A DNA stretch of 64,000 bases from Azospirillum sp. TSO22-1 (GCF_003116015.1 NZ_LGQZ01000030.1:62001-126000), one strand, 5' to 3'. Positions 36,826 to 46,595 are shown, counted from the first letter of the stretch. Numbers and translations: made by a program. The notes: generated by a model not told the origin, from the letters alone.

Positions 36826-37977
36826 TCAGCTTCGCCTAAACAGAAACTCGCGGCCGACCTTCACGCGCCGCTCGCCGTCGTACTCGATGATGTCGGCGGT
36901 GGCGTAGGTCTCGGCCCAGCGTTCGGGCAGGTAGCTGCCGGTGCCGATGAGGTCCACCGGAGCGTTCGCCTCGGCCATGACGCGGCACTTGGCCGGGCCG
37001 AAGCCGGAGGACGCGACGATCTTCACCGCCGGGAACCCGGCCTCATCCAGCTTCTCGCGCACGTAATGGATCGCCGCCGCCGAGACGCCGGTGCCGATCA
37101 GGTAGCGCAGCTGCGTCTCGTCGCGGTAGCCGCGCACGGCGTGCGGGGCGTGGCGTTCCAGCACCGCGTAGGAGCCGGGCGGATCCAGCCCCTCGACGAA
37201 GCGGCCGCCCGGCGTGTCGAGCCGCACCGACAGCTTGCCGGCCGCCGCCAGCTTGGGGAAGCGGCGGCAGACCTCCAAACCGTCGGTGATCTCACGTCCA
37301 AAATAGTCGACCAGCACGGTCAGCGGCAGGTCCGGGAAGGTCTCGTGGAACATCTCGGCGGCGCGCAGCGTCGAGCCGGCATAGCCGATCAGCGCGTGCG
37401 GCATGGTGCCCATGCCCCTGTTCTGGCCGAAATAATGCGCGGTGGCGTCGGTGGCGTTGCCGGTGAAGCCCTTGGCGCCCACCTTGCGCCGCGCCCGATC
37501 GGAGCCGACGGAGGCGGCGTAGGCCATGATCTCGGCCATCTCGGTGCCGGCGCAGTGACGGGCGTCCATGGCCAGGAAGGAGACCTTCGGCAGGTCGGCG
37601 CACATGGTGAAGGCGTTGTAGGCGGCGACGCAGGCCGGCCCCAGCTTCATCAGCAGGATCGTTTCCAGATCGACCAGATGGTAGAAGGAGCCGGTGATGT
37701 ACATCATCGGCTCGCCGGCGCCGACCCACTTGCCCTCCGGGTAGTTGAGCTGGACGTCGACTTCGGCACCGCGCTCGCTGCACACGCCCTGCAGCCATTC
37801 GACGGCGAGGCGCGGGGCGCAGATCACCGGGCGGCGCATGAACACGGCGTAGGTGACACGCTTGTCGCCGAACTTGCCGGCGGCTTCCTTGGTGCGCCGG
37901 AAATAGGTGTCGGTCCAGTCGCTCACCGCTGCGGCGCAGGGATGGGTGGGAACGCCCTTCCGCATGGTCTCGTCCAT
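36826..37977 (-). CDS. pncB: Nicotinate phosphoribosyltransferase family protein
   Basis: 383 aa. Segments typical of the family: SDWTDTYFRRTKEAAGKFGD, VQLNYPEGKWVGAGEPMMYI, LMKLGPACVAAYNAFTMC, FLAMDARHCAGTEMAEIMAY, TGNATDATAHYFGQNRGMGT, LTVLVDYFGREITDGLEVCR and FPAVKIVASSGFGPAKCRV. It would make nicotinate mononucleotide from nicotinate and PRPP in NAD salvage. The start at 37977 (after GGGAAGAG) gives the expected N-terminus; a longer in-frame version adds an Arg-rich stretch. It is convergent with egtB and follows the DAHP synthase terminator. Confidence 0.82.
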   Translation of the reverse strand: MDETMRKGVPTHPCAAAVSDWTDTYFRRTKEAAGKFGDKRVTYAVFMRRPVICAPRLAVEWLQGVCSERGAEVDVQLNYPEGKWVGAGEPMMYITGSFYHLVDLETILLMKLGPACVAAYNAFTMCADLPKVSFLAMDARHCAGTEMAEIMAYAASVGSDRARRKVGAKGFTGNATDATAHYFGQNRGMGTMPHALIGYAGSTLRAAEMFHETFPDLPLTVLVDYFGREITDGLEVCRRFPKLAAAGKLSVRLDTPGGRFVEGLDPPGSYAVLERHAPHAVRGYRDETQLRYLIGTGVSAAAIHYVREKLDEAGFPAVKIVASSGFGPAKCRVMAEANAPVDLIGTGSYLPERWAETYATADIIEYDGERRVKVGREFLFRRS

Positions 37978-38052
37978 CGCTTGCTCTTCCCTCACTCGAA
38001 CAGCCCCCGGCGATCTTCGTCGCCGTGGGCGCGCACTGTAGGGGGGAATTCG

Positions 38053-38094
38053 CAAAAGGAAAAGGCGCGCGACCCGCATGGGACGCGCGCCTTT
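38053..38094 (-). terminator. Intrinsic terminator of the DAHP synthase gene
   Basis: AAAGGCGCGCG and CGCGCGCCTTT form an 11-bp stem whose loop contains a smaller CCC/GGG stem. On the minus strand TTTTCCTTTT follows; T residues also follow on the plus strand, so it may work both ways. Confidence 0.9.
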
Positions 38095-38110
38095 TTGTCC
38101 TGCGGGACGC

Positions 38111-39505
38111 CTACTGCGCGGCGGCCGACGCGGCGCGGCGCTCCACCTCGCGCTCGACGCGGGCGCGCTTCAGCTCCTCGGCGAGCAGGAAGGCCAGCTC
38201 CAGCGACTGGCTGGCGTTCAGGCGCGGGTCGCACGCGGTGTGGTAGCGCAGCGCCAGCTTGTGGTCGGTGATCGCCTGGGCGCCGCCGGTGCACTCGGTG
38301 ACGTCCTGGCCGGTCAGTTCGAAGTGCACGCCGCCGGCGTGCGTCCCCTCGGCCTGATGCACGGCGAAGAACGCCTTGGCCTCGGCCAGCACCTTGTCGA
38401 ACGGACGGGTCTTGTAGCCGCTCGACGACTTGACGGTGTTGCCGTGCATCGGGTCGCACGACCACACCACCTTGCGGCCCTCGCGCGTTACCTTGCGCAG
38501 CAGCGGCGGGAACTTCTCCGCCACCTTGTCGGCGCCCATGCGCACGATCAGCGTCAGGCGCCCGGCCTCGTTGCCCGGGTTCAGGAGGTCGATCAGGCGG
38601 ATCAGCTCGTCCGGGTCGGTGGTCGGGCCGCACTTCAGGCCGATCGGGTTCTTGACGCCGCGCAAGAACTCGACGTGCGCGCCGTCCAGCTGGCGGGTGC
38701 GGTCGCCGATCCACAGCATGTGGGCGGAGACGTCGTACCAGTCGCCCGACGTGCTGTCGACACGGGTCAGCGCCTGCTCGAACGGCAGCAGCAGCGCCTC
38801 GTGGCTGGTGAAGAAGTCGGTCTCGCGGATCTGCGGCGTCGTCTCGGCGGTGATGCCGCAGGCGGCCATGAAGGCCAGCGCCTCGTCGAGCCGCTGCGCC
38901 AGGTCGTGCATGCGCTCGCCGGCCGGCGAGCGCTCGACGAAGCCCAGCGTCCACTGGTGCACCTTGTGCAGGTCGGCGTAGCCGCCCTGGGCGAAGGCGC
39001 GCAGCAGGTTGAGCGTGGAGGCGGCCTGGGTGTAGGCCTGCATCATGCGCTCAGGGTCGGGCACGCGGGCATCGGAGGTGAAGTCGAAGCCGTTGATGAT
39101 GTCGCCGCGGTAGCTGGGCAGCTCGACGCCGTCCACGGTCTCCATGTCGGCCGAGCGCGGCTTGGCGAACTGGCCGGCCATGCGGCCGACCTTCACCACC
39201 GGGATGGCCGCGCCGAAGGTCAGCACGATGGCCATCTGCAGCAGCACGCGGAAGGTGTCGCGGATGTTGTTGGGGTGGAACTCGGCGAAGCTCTCGGCGC
39301 AGTCGCCGCCCTGCAGCAGGAACGCCTGCCCGTCCACCGCCGCGGCCAGCGCCGATTTCAGCCGCCGCGCCTCCCCGGCGAAGACCAGCGGCGGATAGGC
39401 GGAGAGGCGCTCGACGACGGCATCGACCTTGCTCGGGTCGGGATAGGCCGGCAGTTGCTTGACCGGCTTGCTCTTCCAGCTGTCGGGGGTCCAACGCTCA
39501 ACCAT
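38111..39505 (-). CDS. aroG: Class II 3-deoxy-7-phosphoheptulonate synthase (DAHP synthase)
   Basis: 464 aa, the plant-like (type II) enzyme. It condenses phosphoenolpyruvate with erythrose 4-phosphate in the first step of aromatic amino-acid synthesis. Recognisable motifs: [38 protein letters not shown] (metal-binding Cys), [77 protein letters not shown] and [12 protein letters not shown] then HTACDPRLN. The length is normal. It is divergent from the TPR-methyltransferase gene; no trp- or phe-type leader peptide is evident in the 210-base spacer. Confidence 0.96.
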   Translation of the reverse strand: MVERWTPDSWKSKPVKQLPAYPDPSKVDAVVERLSAYPPLVFAGEARRLKSALAAAVDGQAFLLQGGDCAESFAEFHPNNIRDTFRVLLQMAIVLTFGAAIPVVKVGRMAGQFAKPRSADMETVDGVELPSYRGDIINGFDFTSDARVPDPERMMQAYTQAASTLNLLRAFAQGGYADLHKVHQWTLGFVERSPAGERMHDLAQRLDEALAFMAACGITAETTPQIRETDFFTSHEALLLPFEQALTRVDSTSGDWYDVSAHMLWIGDRTRQLDGAHVEFLRGVKNPIGLKCGPTTDPDELIRLIDLLNPGNEAGRLTLIVRMGADKVAEKFPPLLRKVTREGRKVVWSCDPMHGNTVKSSSGYKTRPFDKVLAEAKAFFAVHQAEGTHAGGVHFELTGQDVTECTGGAQAITDHKLALRYHTACDPRLNASQSLELAFLLAEELKRARVEREVERRAASAAAQ

Positions 39506-39716
39506 GACGTCCGCTCTTTCCGCTCGAAACTCGCCCGGGCATTAGGCCGATCGCCGGCCCTGGGGGTCAACCCTATACGTCCTGGGACGGTTTTTTTCCA
39601 CCCCTTCCCGAGTCGAGGGGGGAAACGGCAACGACATTTCTTTGCCACCCCCCAGGGGGTATGACATCGTACCGGCCGCGCTGGCCCCGGCGCTTGCGCA
39701 TCGAGGGAGACACACC

Positions 39717-40676
39717 GTGGCTGTCTATGTCGCCGATCCACGTCTCGAGACCGCGCTGACCTGTTTCCAGCAGGGGAGAGGCGAGGAGGCCCTGGCCCTC
39801 GCCGGATCGGTCTTCGACGAGCATCCGGACAGCGCGAACGTGCCGCTTCTGATCGGGCAGATGATGGCGCGGCTGGGCCAGCCGCTCGCCGCCCTGGAGG
39901 TGCTGCTCAAGGCGTCCGAGAAGCATCCGGCGGAACGGGCTCTGCTGCTGGAGCTTGGCATGGTGTACCAGATCCTCGGCCGGATACACGACGCCGCGGA
40001 ATGTTATCGCCAGTGCACGTCTCTGTTCCCAAAGGACGGATACGTACGGGAACTGCACAGCCAGATGCTGCTTGAGCAGTGGCTGTTTGCAATGACCGGA
40101 AGAAGAATCGGGCGGGAGGCTTCCAAGAGCTTTTCCGCCAAGGTCCATTCGGGGTTTTTCAAGACCTACCTGTCCGGGAACCACATCCTCGACATAGGAT
40201 ACCGCGGCGGATTCGGCGAGGCCGAACCGATCGTGCCACAGGCGATCGGTATCGACCTGGGTTACCCGGGCTACGACGGAGTCCATCTGCCGTTCCCCGA
40301 CAACAGCCAGGACGCCATCTACACGAGCCACTGCCTGGAACACATGGACCAGCTCCACGCCGTCATGAGGGAGTGGCTTCGGGTCCTCAGGATTGGCGGT
40401 TACGCGGTCATCGTCGTGCCGCACCAGTACCTTTATGAGAGGAAGGCGGTCCTCCCGTCGGACCACCCCGGCCACAAGCACTTCTTCACCCCGGCGAAGC
40501 TGCTTGCGCTGGTCGAGGACGCGCTTCCGGCCAACCATTATCGGGTCAGGCACCTCGCGGACAACGACCTGTTCTATGACTATTCCCTGACCCCAGACAC
40601 GCATCCGGTCGGATGCTACGAGATTGAACTCGTTCTGGAGAAGATGCAGGCCCCGTCCTGGACCTTGAAGGAATAG
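39717..40676 (+). CDS. TPR-domain methyltransferase-like protein
   Basis: 319 aa. An N-terminal TPR region (LETALTCFQQGRGEEALALA, QPLAALEVLLKASEKHPAER, GRIHDAAECYRQCTSLFPKD) leads to a methyltransferase-like fold: HILDIGYRGGFGEAEPIVPQ (weak motif I), AIGIDLGYPGYDGVHLPFPD, SQDAIYTSHCLEHMDQLHAV and LRIGGYAVIVVPHQYLYE. Such proteins appear in glycan and flagellin-modification gene sets; no such set is adjacent. Codon choice is less GC3-biased than its neighbours (AGA, ATA and TTT-type codons), which may mean recent acquisition. GTG 39717 follows GGGAGA. It stands alone between two divergent or co-directional unrelated genes. Confidence 0.7.
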   Translation: MAVYVADPRLETALTCFQQGRGEEALALAGSVFDEHPDSANVPLLIGQMMARLGQPLAALEVLLKASEKHPAERALLLELGMVYQILGRIHDAAECYRQCTSLFPKDGYVRELHSQMLLEQWLFAMTGRRIGREASKSFSAKVHSGFFKTYLSGNHILDIGYRGGFGEAEPIVPQAIGIDLGYPGYDGVHLPFPDNSQDAIYTSHCLEHMDQLHAVMREWLRVLRIGGYAVIVVPHQYLYERKAVLPSDHPGHKHFFTPAKLLALVEDALPANHYRVRHLADNDLFYDYSLTPDTHPVGCYEIELVLEKMQAPSWTLKE

Positions 40677-40763
40677 CGGAACGGGCCCAAAAACCACCCT
40701 CGCCGCCGCACGCGCACACGCCTATAAACAGGCATCGTCCTGCGCTGCGAGGGATCCGCACCG

Positions 40764-42125
40764 GTGAAAGCGTCGTCCTGGGGCCAAGCCGCCGCCGTCT
40801 ATCTCGACCGCCGGATCATCGCCATCCTGTTCCTGGGATTCTCCGAGGGGCTGCCGCTGGCGCTGACCGGGTCCACGCTGTCGGTGTGGCTGCGCGAGGG
40901 CGGCGTCAGCAAGACCGCCATCGGCCTGTTCGCGCTGGTCACCATGCCCTACGCGCTGAAGTTCGTCTGGGCGCCGCTGATCGACCGGCTGCGGCTGCCC
41001 GTCATCACGCGCGTCTTCGGGCGGAGGCGCGGCTGGGCGCTGGTGACGCAGGCGGCGCTGATGCTGGCGCTGGTCGGGTTGGGCTCGACCGACCCGGTGA
41101 AGGACCTGTGGTGGACGGCGATGCTGGCGGTGGTGGTCGCCTTCTGCTCGGCCAGCCAGGACATCGTCATTGACGCCTACCGCGTCGAGAGCCTCAACGA
41201 GGATCAGCAGGGGGCCGGCGCCGCGACGTTGGTGCTCGGCTACCGCTTCGGCATGCTGGCGGCGGGGGCCGGGGCGCTGTACGTGGCGGAGTTCTTCGGC
41301 TGGCACGTCGCCTACTACACCATGGCGGCGCTGGTGGCCGTGGGCATGGTCACCATCCTGCTGAACCGCGAGCCGAAGGTCGCCGTCTCGGCGGACTCGG
41401 CGGCGCGCGAGCGGCACGTCGCCGACTGGCTGGAGGCCCGGCCGCACCTGACCGGCCGGCGGGCCGAGCTGCTGGCGTGGCTGTACGGCGCGGTGGTGGC
41501 GCCGTTCGCGCAGTTCATGACGCGGCGCGCCTGGATCGCCGTCCTGCTGTTCATCGCCTGCTACAAGCTGGGCGACGTGCTGGCCGGCGTGATGGCGGCG
41601 CCGTTCTATGTGGACCTGGGCTTCGAGAAGACGGAGATCGCCAACGTCACCAAGCTGTTCGGCCTGTGGGCGACGATCATCGGCGGGCTGATCGGCGGCG
41701 TGGTGGTCAGCCGCGTCGGCGTGCTGCGCGGCCTGCTGATCGGCGGCGTCATGCAGATGGTGTCGAACCTGGGCTTCGTGCTGCTGGCCAAGGCCGGCCA
41801 CGACGTGAGCGCGCTGGCCGCCGCGGTGGCAGTGGAGAACGTCTGCGGCGGCATCGCCACCGCCGCCTTCGTCGCCTACCTGTCCAGCCTGTGCGACGCC
41901 GCCTACACGGCGACGCAGTACGCGCTGCTGTCCAGCTTCTATAAGCTGGGCGGCGACCTGTTCGGGTCGTTCTCCGGCATGCTGGCCGACCGCATGGACT
42001 GGGTCAGCTTCTTCTTGCTGTCGATGGCCGGGGCGCTGCCGGGGCTGCTGATCCTGTTGTGGCTGATCGGACAGGTGCGTGCCGAGCCGGTCGCGGAGCC
42101 GGCGCCGGCCGGCTCCGCCGAGTGA
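40764..42125 (+). CDS. ampG: AmpG-type muropeptide permease
   Basis: 453 aa, a major-facilitator membrane protein with about 14 helices. The N-terminus YLDRRIIAILFLGFSEGLPL then ALTGSTLSVWLREGGVSK is diagnostic of AmpG, together with MPYALKFVWAPLIDRLRLP and AFCSASQDIVIDAYRVESL. AmpG carries GlcNAc-anhydroMurNAc peptides released by lytic transglycosylases into the cytoplasm for recycling, and in some bacteria this signals beta-lactamase induction. GTG 40764 is preceded by CGAGGGA. The gene is convergent with gor, 3 bases apart. Confidence 0.93.
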   Translation: MKASSWGQAAAVYLDRRIIAILFLGFSEGLPLALTGSTLSVWLREGGVSKTAIGLFALVTMPYALKFVWAPLIDRLRLPVITRVFGRRRGWALVTQAALMLALVGLGSTDPVKDLWWTAMLAVVVAFCSASQDIVIDAYRVESLNEDQQGAGAATLVLGYRFGMLAAGAGALYVAEFFGWHVAYYTMAALVAVGMVTILLNREPKVAVSADSAARERHVADWLEARPHLTGRRAELLAWLYGAVVAPFAQFMTRRAWIAVLLFIACYKLGDVLAGVMAAPFYVDLGFEKTEIANVTKLFGLWATIIGGLIGGVVVSRVGVLRGLLIGGVMQMVSNLGFVLLAKAGHDVSALAAAVAVENVCGGIATAAFVAYLSSLCDAAYTATQYALLSSFYKLGGDLFGSFSGMLADRMDWVSFFLLSMAGALPGLLILLWLIGQVRAEPVAEPAPAGSAE

Positions 42126-42128
42126 CGC

Positions 42129-43496
42129 TCACAGCTTGGCCGGCTCCGCCACCTTCTCGCGCATCAGCACGAACTCCTCGGCAGTGGAGGGGTGCAGCGC
42201 GATGGTGCGGTCGAAGTCGGCCTTGGTGGCGCCCATGTTCAGCGCGATGGCGAGTCCCTGGACGATCTCCGGCGCGTCCATGCCCATCATGTGGCAGCCC
42301 AGCACGCGCTGCGATTCGCCGTCCACCACCAGCTTCATCAGCACACGCTCGTCCCGGCCGGACAGCGTGTGCTTCATGGGCCGGAAGCCGGTGCGGTAGA
42401 TGTCCACCTTCGGGTACCGGGCTCGCGCCTCCGCCTCGGTCAGGCCGACGGTGCCCAAGGGCGGGAGCGAGAAGACACCGGTCGCCACGTTGTCGTAGCG
42501 GATCGTCATCGGGTTGTCGTTGTACAGCGTCTCGGCCAGGGCGCGGCCCTCGGCAATGGCGATGGGGGTCAGCGCCATGCGGTCGGTGACGTCGCCGACG
42601 GCGTAGATGTTGTCCACGCTGGTGCGCGACCATTCATCGACCTTGACCGCCCCGCCCTCGTCGAGCGCGACGCCGACCTCCTCCAGGCCGAGGCCCTTGG
42701 TGTTCGGCCGCCGGCCGGTCGCCGCCATGATGAGCCCTGCCGAGTGCTCGCGGCCCAAGTGGTCGGTCAGCGTCCAGCCCCCTGCCCCCTCCGCCACCTT
42801 CACCGGCTTGGTGCGGGCGATGATCTCGATGCCGCGCTTGCGCATCTCCTGCGCCAGCGCCACGCGGATGTCGTCGTCGAAGCCGTTCAGCAGTTCCTCG
42901 CCGCGGATCATCAGCGTGACCTCGGCGCCCAGGCCGCGGAAGATGCTGGCGAACTCCACCGCGATGTAGCCGCCGCCGAGGATCAGCACGGAGCGCGGCA
43001 GCGTTTCCAGGTGCAGCGCCTCGTTGGAGGTGGCGGCGTGCTCGATGCCGGGGATGTCGGGCAGCGACGGCCAGCCGCCGGTGGCGATCAGGATGGCCCT
43101 GGCGCGGTAACGCTGCCCGGCGACCTCCACGGTGTGGCGGTCGATCAGCCGGCCGTGGCCCTCGAACAGGATGACGCCCGAGCCCTCCAGCATCTTGATG
43201 TAGATGCCGTTCAGCCGGTCGATCTCCTTGTCCTTGTTGGCGATCAGCGTCGGCCAGTCGAAGGCGGGCACGTGGCTGCCCCAGCCGTAGCCGCAGGCGT
43301 CAGCGAAGGCGTCGCGGAACTGGCTGGCGTAGACCAGCAGCTTCTTCGGCACGCAGCCGCGGATCACGCAGGTGCCGCCGACCCGGCTGCCCTCGCAGAT
43401 CGCCACGCGGGCGCCGTAGGACGCCGCACGCCGGCTGGCCGCCACGCCGCCGGACCCGGCCCCGATCACGAACAGGTCAAAATCGAACTCCGCCAC
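42129..43496 (-). CDS. gor: Glutathione-disulfide reductase
   Basis: 455 aa, an FAD/NADPH disulfide reductase. FAD binding: DLFVIGAGSGGVAASRRAAS; redox pair in GGTCVIRGCVPKKLLVYAS; NADPH fold VLILGGGYIAVEFASIFRGL; IYAVGDVTDRMALTPIAIAE; the C-terminal interface GCHMMGMDAPEIVQGLAIAL and ALHPSTAEEF with the catalytic His-Glu pair. This is the glutathione reductase set rather than mercuric or lipoamide reductase. It keeps glutathione reduced for redox defence. It is convergent with ampG and stands alone. Confidence 0.95.
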   Translation of the reverse strand: MAEFDFDLFVIGAGSGGVAASRRAASYGARVAICEGSRVGGTCVIRGCVPKKLLVYASQFRDAFADACGYGWGSHVPAFDWPTLIANKDKEIDRLNGIYIKMLEGSGVILFEGHGRLIDRHTVEVAGQRYRARAILIATGGWPSLPDIPGIEHAATSNEALHLETLPRSVLILGGGYIAVEFASIFRGLGAEVTLMIRGEELLNGFDDDIRVALAQEMRKRGIEIIARTKPVKVAEGAGGWTLTDHLGREHSAGLIMAATGRRPNTKGLGLEEVGVALDEGGAVKVDEWSRTSVDNIYAVGDVTDRMALTPIAIAEGRALAETLYNDNPMTIRYDNVATGVFSLPPLGTVGLTEAEARARYPKVDIYRTGFRPMKHTLSGRDERVLMKLVVDGESQRVLGCHMMGMDAPEIVQGLAIALNMGATKADFDRTIALHPSTAEEFVLMREKVAEPAKL

Positions 43497-43577
43497 GCCG
43501 GTCTCCTTGCCTTCGCCTGTGCTTGGCAGGGATGGTGGTGCTTTGCGGGCGGGCTGTCGAGGGGGAACCTCCCGCGT

Positions 43578-44045
43578 TCAGCGCATCACAAGCTTCTGCA
43601 AAAGCACCTGCCGCACCCGCATCGGGCGCAGTTCGCGGTCGGCGGTGGCGCTGACCACGTCCTTGACGCGCTGGGTGCCGGCCGGGCCGGACAGGTCGCC
43701 GGGCTCCACCTCGATCAGGCGGGCGTTCAGCGCGTTGGCGATGCGGGTGACGTGGGTGGCGAGCTGCGCCTTCTCCATGCCCTGCGGCAATTCCAGCACG
43801 ACGTCGAGATCGACCTGCCGGGTGCGCTCCCCGTCGGACAGCGCGAACTCCAGCGGCGGCAGCGGCGCAAAGACCGGACCAGCCGGAGCCTTGCCGGCCT
43901 GCGCGGACTTGATGCCGAACAGTGCTGCTCCGCCCACCCCGGTGATCGCCAGTCCGACCATCAGGACGGCCAGCATCAGCACGCCGCGGCGAAGCGAACG
44001 CTCCGACGTGGCGGCTTCGGTCGCCGGTTTCGTGGTGATGGCCAT
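43578..44045 (-). CDS. FliL-like flagellar basal-body protein (1)
   Basis: 155 aa. A short cytoplasmic N-terminus is followed by one transmembrane helix (GVLMLAVLMVGLAITGVGGA) and a periplasmic domain ending VVSATADRELRPMRVRQVLL then QKLVMR, which matches the FliL C-terminal pattern (a D/E-RE-----VR-VL segment). FliL supports stator function in the flagellar motor. No other flagellar genes are nearby. It is a clear paralog of the gene at 44217-44774, sharing the terminal motif VR-VLL--(L/M)V-R. Confidence 0.75.
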   Translation of the reverse strand: MAITTKPATEAATSERSLRRGVLMLAVLMVGLAITGVGGAALFGIKSAQAGKAPAGPVFAPLPPLEFALSDGERTRQVDLDVVLELPQGMEKAQLATHVTRIANALNARLIEVEPGDLSGPAGTQRVKDVVSATADRELRPMRVRQVLLQKLVMR

Positions 44046-44216
44046 GATCTTCTCTCCGAGGTCACAGACTTGACCTTAGGGAGACCTGACGCAAACGTCA
44101 AATATAGGTATTTTAGAGTGTTGGATGCTATTTACCTTTGCAAAGCACTGTTGTTTTACTTTGCAACGAAAATGGTTCGGAATTCGTAGCGGATTTTAGG
44201 GGAATGCCGGCCGCCC

Positions 44217-44774
44217 TCAGCGGATGACCATGCTTTCCAGCAGCACGTCGCGCACCTTGATGGCGCGGACCTCGCGGTCGACGACCGACGTGATGGTGTT
44301 CTTCATCAGCTTGGCACCGTCGGCGCCGGCGAGGCGTTCCGGTTCGACCTCGCGCATGCGGTCGCTCAGGCGGTCGGCGATGCGCGCGGCGTAGGGGTCG
44401 GTGACCTTGGGATCGACCTGGGGGTCCAGTTCGAGGCGGACGCGCAGGTCCATGGTGCGGTTGCCACCGCCCAGCGCCACCGACATCTCCGGCAGCACCG
44501 CGTAGTTCTTCTTGGCGCCCATGCGGGCGACCACGTCGCGTTCGTCGATGCGGGAGGAGGAACGGTTCACCACCGCCACGCCGACGCCGCCCAGAAGCGC
44601 CAGCAGGACCAGCAGCGCCGTGACGATGATCGGGAAGCTGAGCGCGATGGCTTCGCCGTTGCTCCGCCGAAATACGATCCGCACAACGCCCCGCCTGCCC
44701 CGCGTGGAGCCTGATGTCCCAACTGGGCCACTATGGGCCGAATCGGGGGATGGGTCAAACGCCGCCGTCGCCAT
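44217..44774 (-). CDS. FliL-like flagellar basal-body protein (2)
   Basis: 185 aa. A charged N-terminus (RGRRGVVRIVFRRSNGEAIA) precedes a transmembrane helix (IIVTALLVLLALLGGVGVAV) and a periplasmic domain with PEMSVALGGGNRTMDLRVRL, DPYAARIADRLSDRMREVEP and the end TSVVDREVRAIKVRDVLLES then MVIR. The length and end are FliL-like. It lies upstream of its paralog on the same strand, separated by 171 bases of unusually AT-rich sequence that includes TGACG-N4-CGTCA (44087-44100). ATG 44774 follows AGGCGGA; a GTG eight codons earlier is also possible. Confidence 0.7.
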   Translation of the reverse strand: MATAAFDPSPDSAHSGPVGTSGSTRGRRGVVRIVFRRSNGEAIALSFPIIVTALLVLLALLGGVGVAVVNRSSSRIDERDVVARMGAKKNYAVLPEMSVALGGGNRTMDLRVRLELDPQVDPKVTDPYAARIADRLSDRMREVEPERLAGADGAKLMKNTITSVVDREVRAIKVRDVLLESMVIR

Positions 44775-44862
44775 ATTCCGCCTGGTGGACTCCGGCACCG
44801 CGAAGGCGGCCGAACGGCCGGCGGCACGGACGCATCCGCGCCGCCGGCCGTCGAAACGTCCG

Positions 44863-46548
44863 CTATCCGCCGACCACCATGGCGGTGAAGGGCGGCACGT
44901 AGGCTTGCAGCATCACCAGCCCGCCGACCAGGCAGGCCAGCACGATGGAGTGCCAGAACACGTACTTCAGGATCTCACCCTCGTGCCCGAACCAGCCGGT
45001 GGCGGTCGAGGCGACGACGATGGACTGCGCGTCGATCATCTTGCCCATCACGCCGCCTGAGGAGTTGGTGGCCGCCATCAGCGTCGGCGACAGCCCCAGC
45101 TGCTCCGCGGTGATCTTCTGCAGCCCGCCGAACAGCACGTTGGACGCCGTGTCGGACCCGGTCAGCGCCACGCCTAGCCAGCCCAGCAGCGCCGAGAAGA
45201 ACGGGAACAGCACGCCGGTGCCGGCGAACGCCAGACCCAGCGTGGCGTCCACGCCCGAGTAGCGGGTCAGCGTGCCCAGCGCCAGCATCGCCGCGATGGT
45301 GATCAGCGAGTAGCGCACCACCCACAGCGTCTCGCCGTAGGCCCGGATCAGGCGCCCCGGCCCGTAGCCCATGACGAAGCCGCTGACGATCGCCGCCAGG
45401 AAGATGCCGGTGCCGGTCATGGTCAGGATGTTGAAGTTGAAGACCGCCGCCTCGGCCAGCGGCTTGGCGACCACCGGAGGCACCTTCTGCACCATGTTGT
45501 GCAGGCCCTCGATGGGGAACTTCGGGAAGAACAGCGGATTGACGATGTCCTTGAAGGTCTGCGTGCCCCAGATGAAGACGAACACGCACAGGATGATCCA
45601 CGGCACCCACGCCCGGATCACCTCGCCGGTGTCGTGGTGCTGGAACCGCGGCGGGGTCGCCGCGGCGCCGACGGAGGACGGACGGGCGTCGGGGGCGCTG
45701 ATGTCGTGATGGCGCAGGGCCGGGCTGGTCCAGACGGTGTCGGGCTTCCAGACCTTGAGGAAGGCGACGAGGCAGCCCATCGACACCAGAGCCGCCACCA
45801 CATCCACCAGCCACGGGCCGTGGTAGTTGGACACCAGGAACTGCGGTATCGCGAAGGACACGCCGCACACCAGGATCGCCGGCCAGATCTGCATCATGCC
45901 GCGCCAGCCGGCGAACGCGCAGATCAGCCAGAACGGCACCAGCAGCGAGAAGAACGGCAGCTGCCGGCCCGCCATGGCGCCGAGCTGGAAGGCATCCAGC
46001 CCCGTCACCGCCGCCAGCGTGACGATGGGCGTGCCGAGCGCGCCGTAGGCCACCGGCGCCGTGTTGGCGATCAGCGACAGGCCGGACGCCGCCAGCGGCG
46101 AGAAGCCCAGGCCCATCAGGATGGCGCCGGTCACCGCCACCGGCGTGCCGAATCCGGCCGCCCCCTCGAAGAAGGCGCCGAAGGAGAAGGCCACCAGCAG
46201 CAGCTGCAGCCGGCGGTCGGGCGTGATGCCGGCGATCGAGTCCTGCAGCACCTTGAACGACCCGTTCTCCACCGTCAGCCGGTACAGGAAGATGACGTTC
46301 AGGATGATCCAGCCGATCGGGAACAGGCCGGTCAGCCCGCCGAGGAACGACGCTTCGAAGGCCATGCTGGCCGGCATGGTGAACACGACGATGGCGACGG
46401 TCAGCGCCACCACCAGCGTGATGAGCGCCGCAAGGTGCGCCTGCATCTTCGCGAACGCGATGAGACCCAGCAGCACCACGACCGGCGCCGCGGCGATGAC
46501 GGTGGAGAGCACGGCGCTCCCCGTCGGATTATAGACTTGGCTCCACAT
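44863..46548 (-). CDS. lldP: L-lactate permease (LctP family)
   Basis: 561 aa, with about 13 transmembrane helices. Family-typical segments: AAFGAFFEGAAGFGTPVAVT-like FGAFFEGAAGFGTPVAV, LIANTAPVAYGALGTPIVTL, TATGSGVFLAAI-like FLAAIVSGFVMGYGPG, GVALTGSDTASNVLFGGLQK and MAATNSSGGVMGKMIDAQS. It imports L-lactate, D-lactate or glycolate with protons. A good sigma-70-type promoter lies about 50-75 bases upstream and a G-rich ribosome-binding site directly before ATG. It is divergent from the PAS hybrid kinase; no lactate dehydrogenase genes are in the window. Confidence 0.95.
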   Translation of the reverse strand: MWSQVYNPTGSAVLSTVIAAAPVVVLLGLIAFAKMQAHLAALITLVVALTVAIVVFTMPASMAFEASFLGGLTGLFPIGWIILNVIFLYRLTVENGSFKVLQDSIAGITPDRRLQLLLVAFSFGAFFEGAAGFGTPVAVTGAILMGLGFSPLAASGLSLIANTAPVAYGALGTPIVTLAAVTGLDAFQLGAMAGRQLPFFSLLVPFWLICAFAGWRGMMQIWPAILVCGVSFAIPQFLVSNYHGPWLVDVVAALVSMGCLVAFLKVWKPDTVWTSPALRHHDISAPDARPSSVGAAATPPRFQHHDTGEVIRAWVPWIILCVFVFIWGTQTFKDIVNPLFFPKFPIEGLHNMVQKVPPVVAKPLAEAAVFNFNILTMTGTGIFLAAIVSGFVMGYGPGRLIRAYGETLWVVRYSLITIAAMLALGTLTRYSGVDATLGLAFAGTGVLFPFFSALLGWLGVALTGSDTASNVLFGGLQKITAEQLGLSPTLMAATNSSGGVMGKMIDAQSIVVASTATGWFGHEGEILKYVFWHSIVLACLVGGLVMLQAYVPPFTAMVVGG

Positions 46549-46595
46549 TCCCTACCCCCTCTTTTGTTTTTTTGCTGCGTGATTCGATTGGTCCT

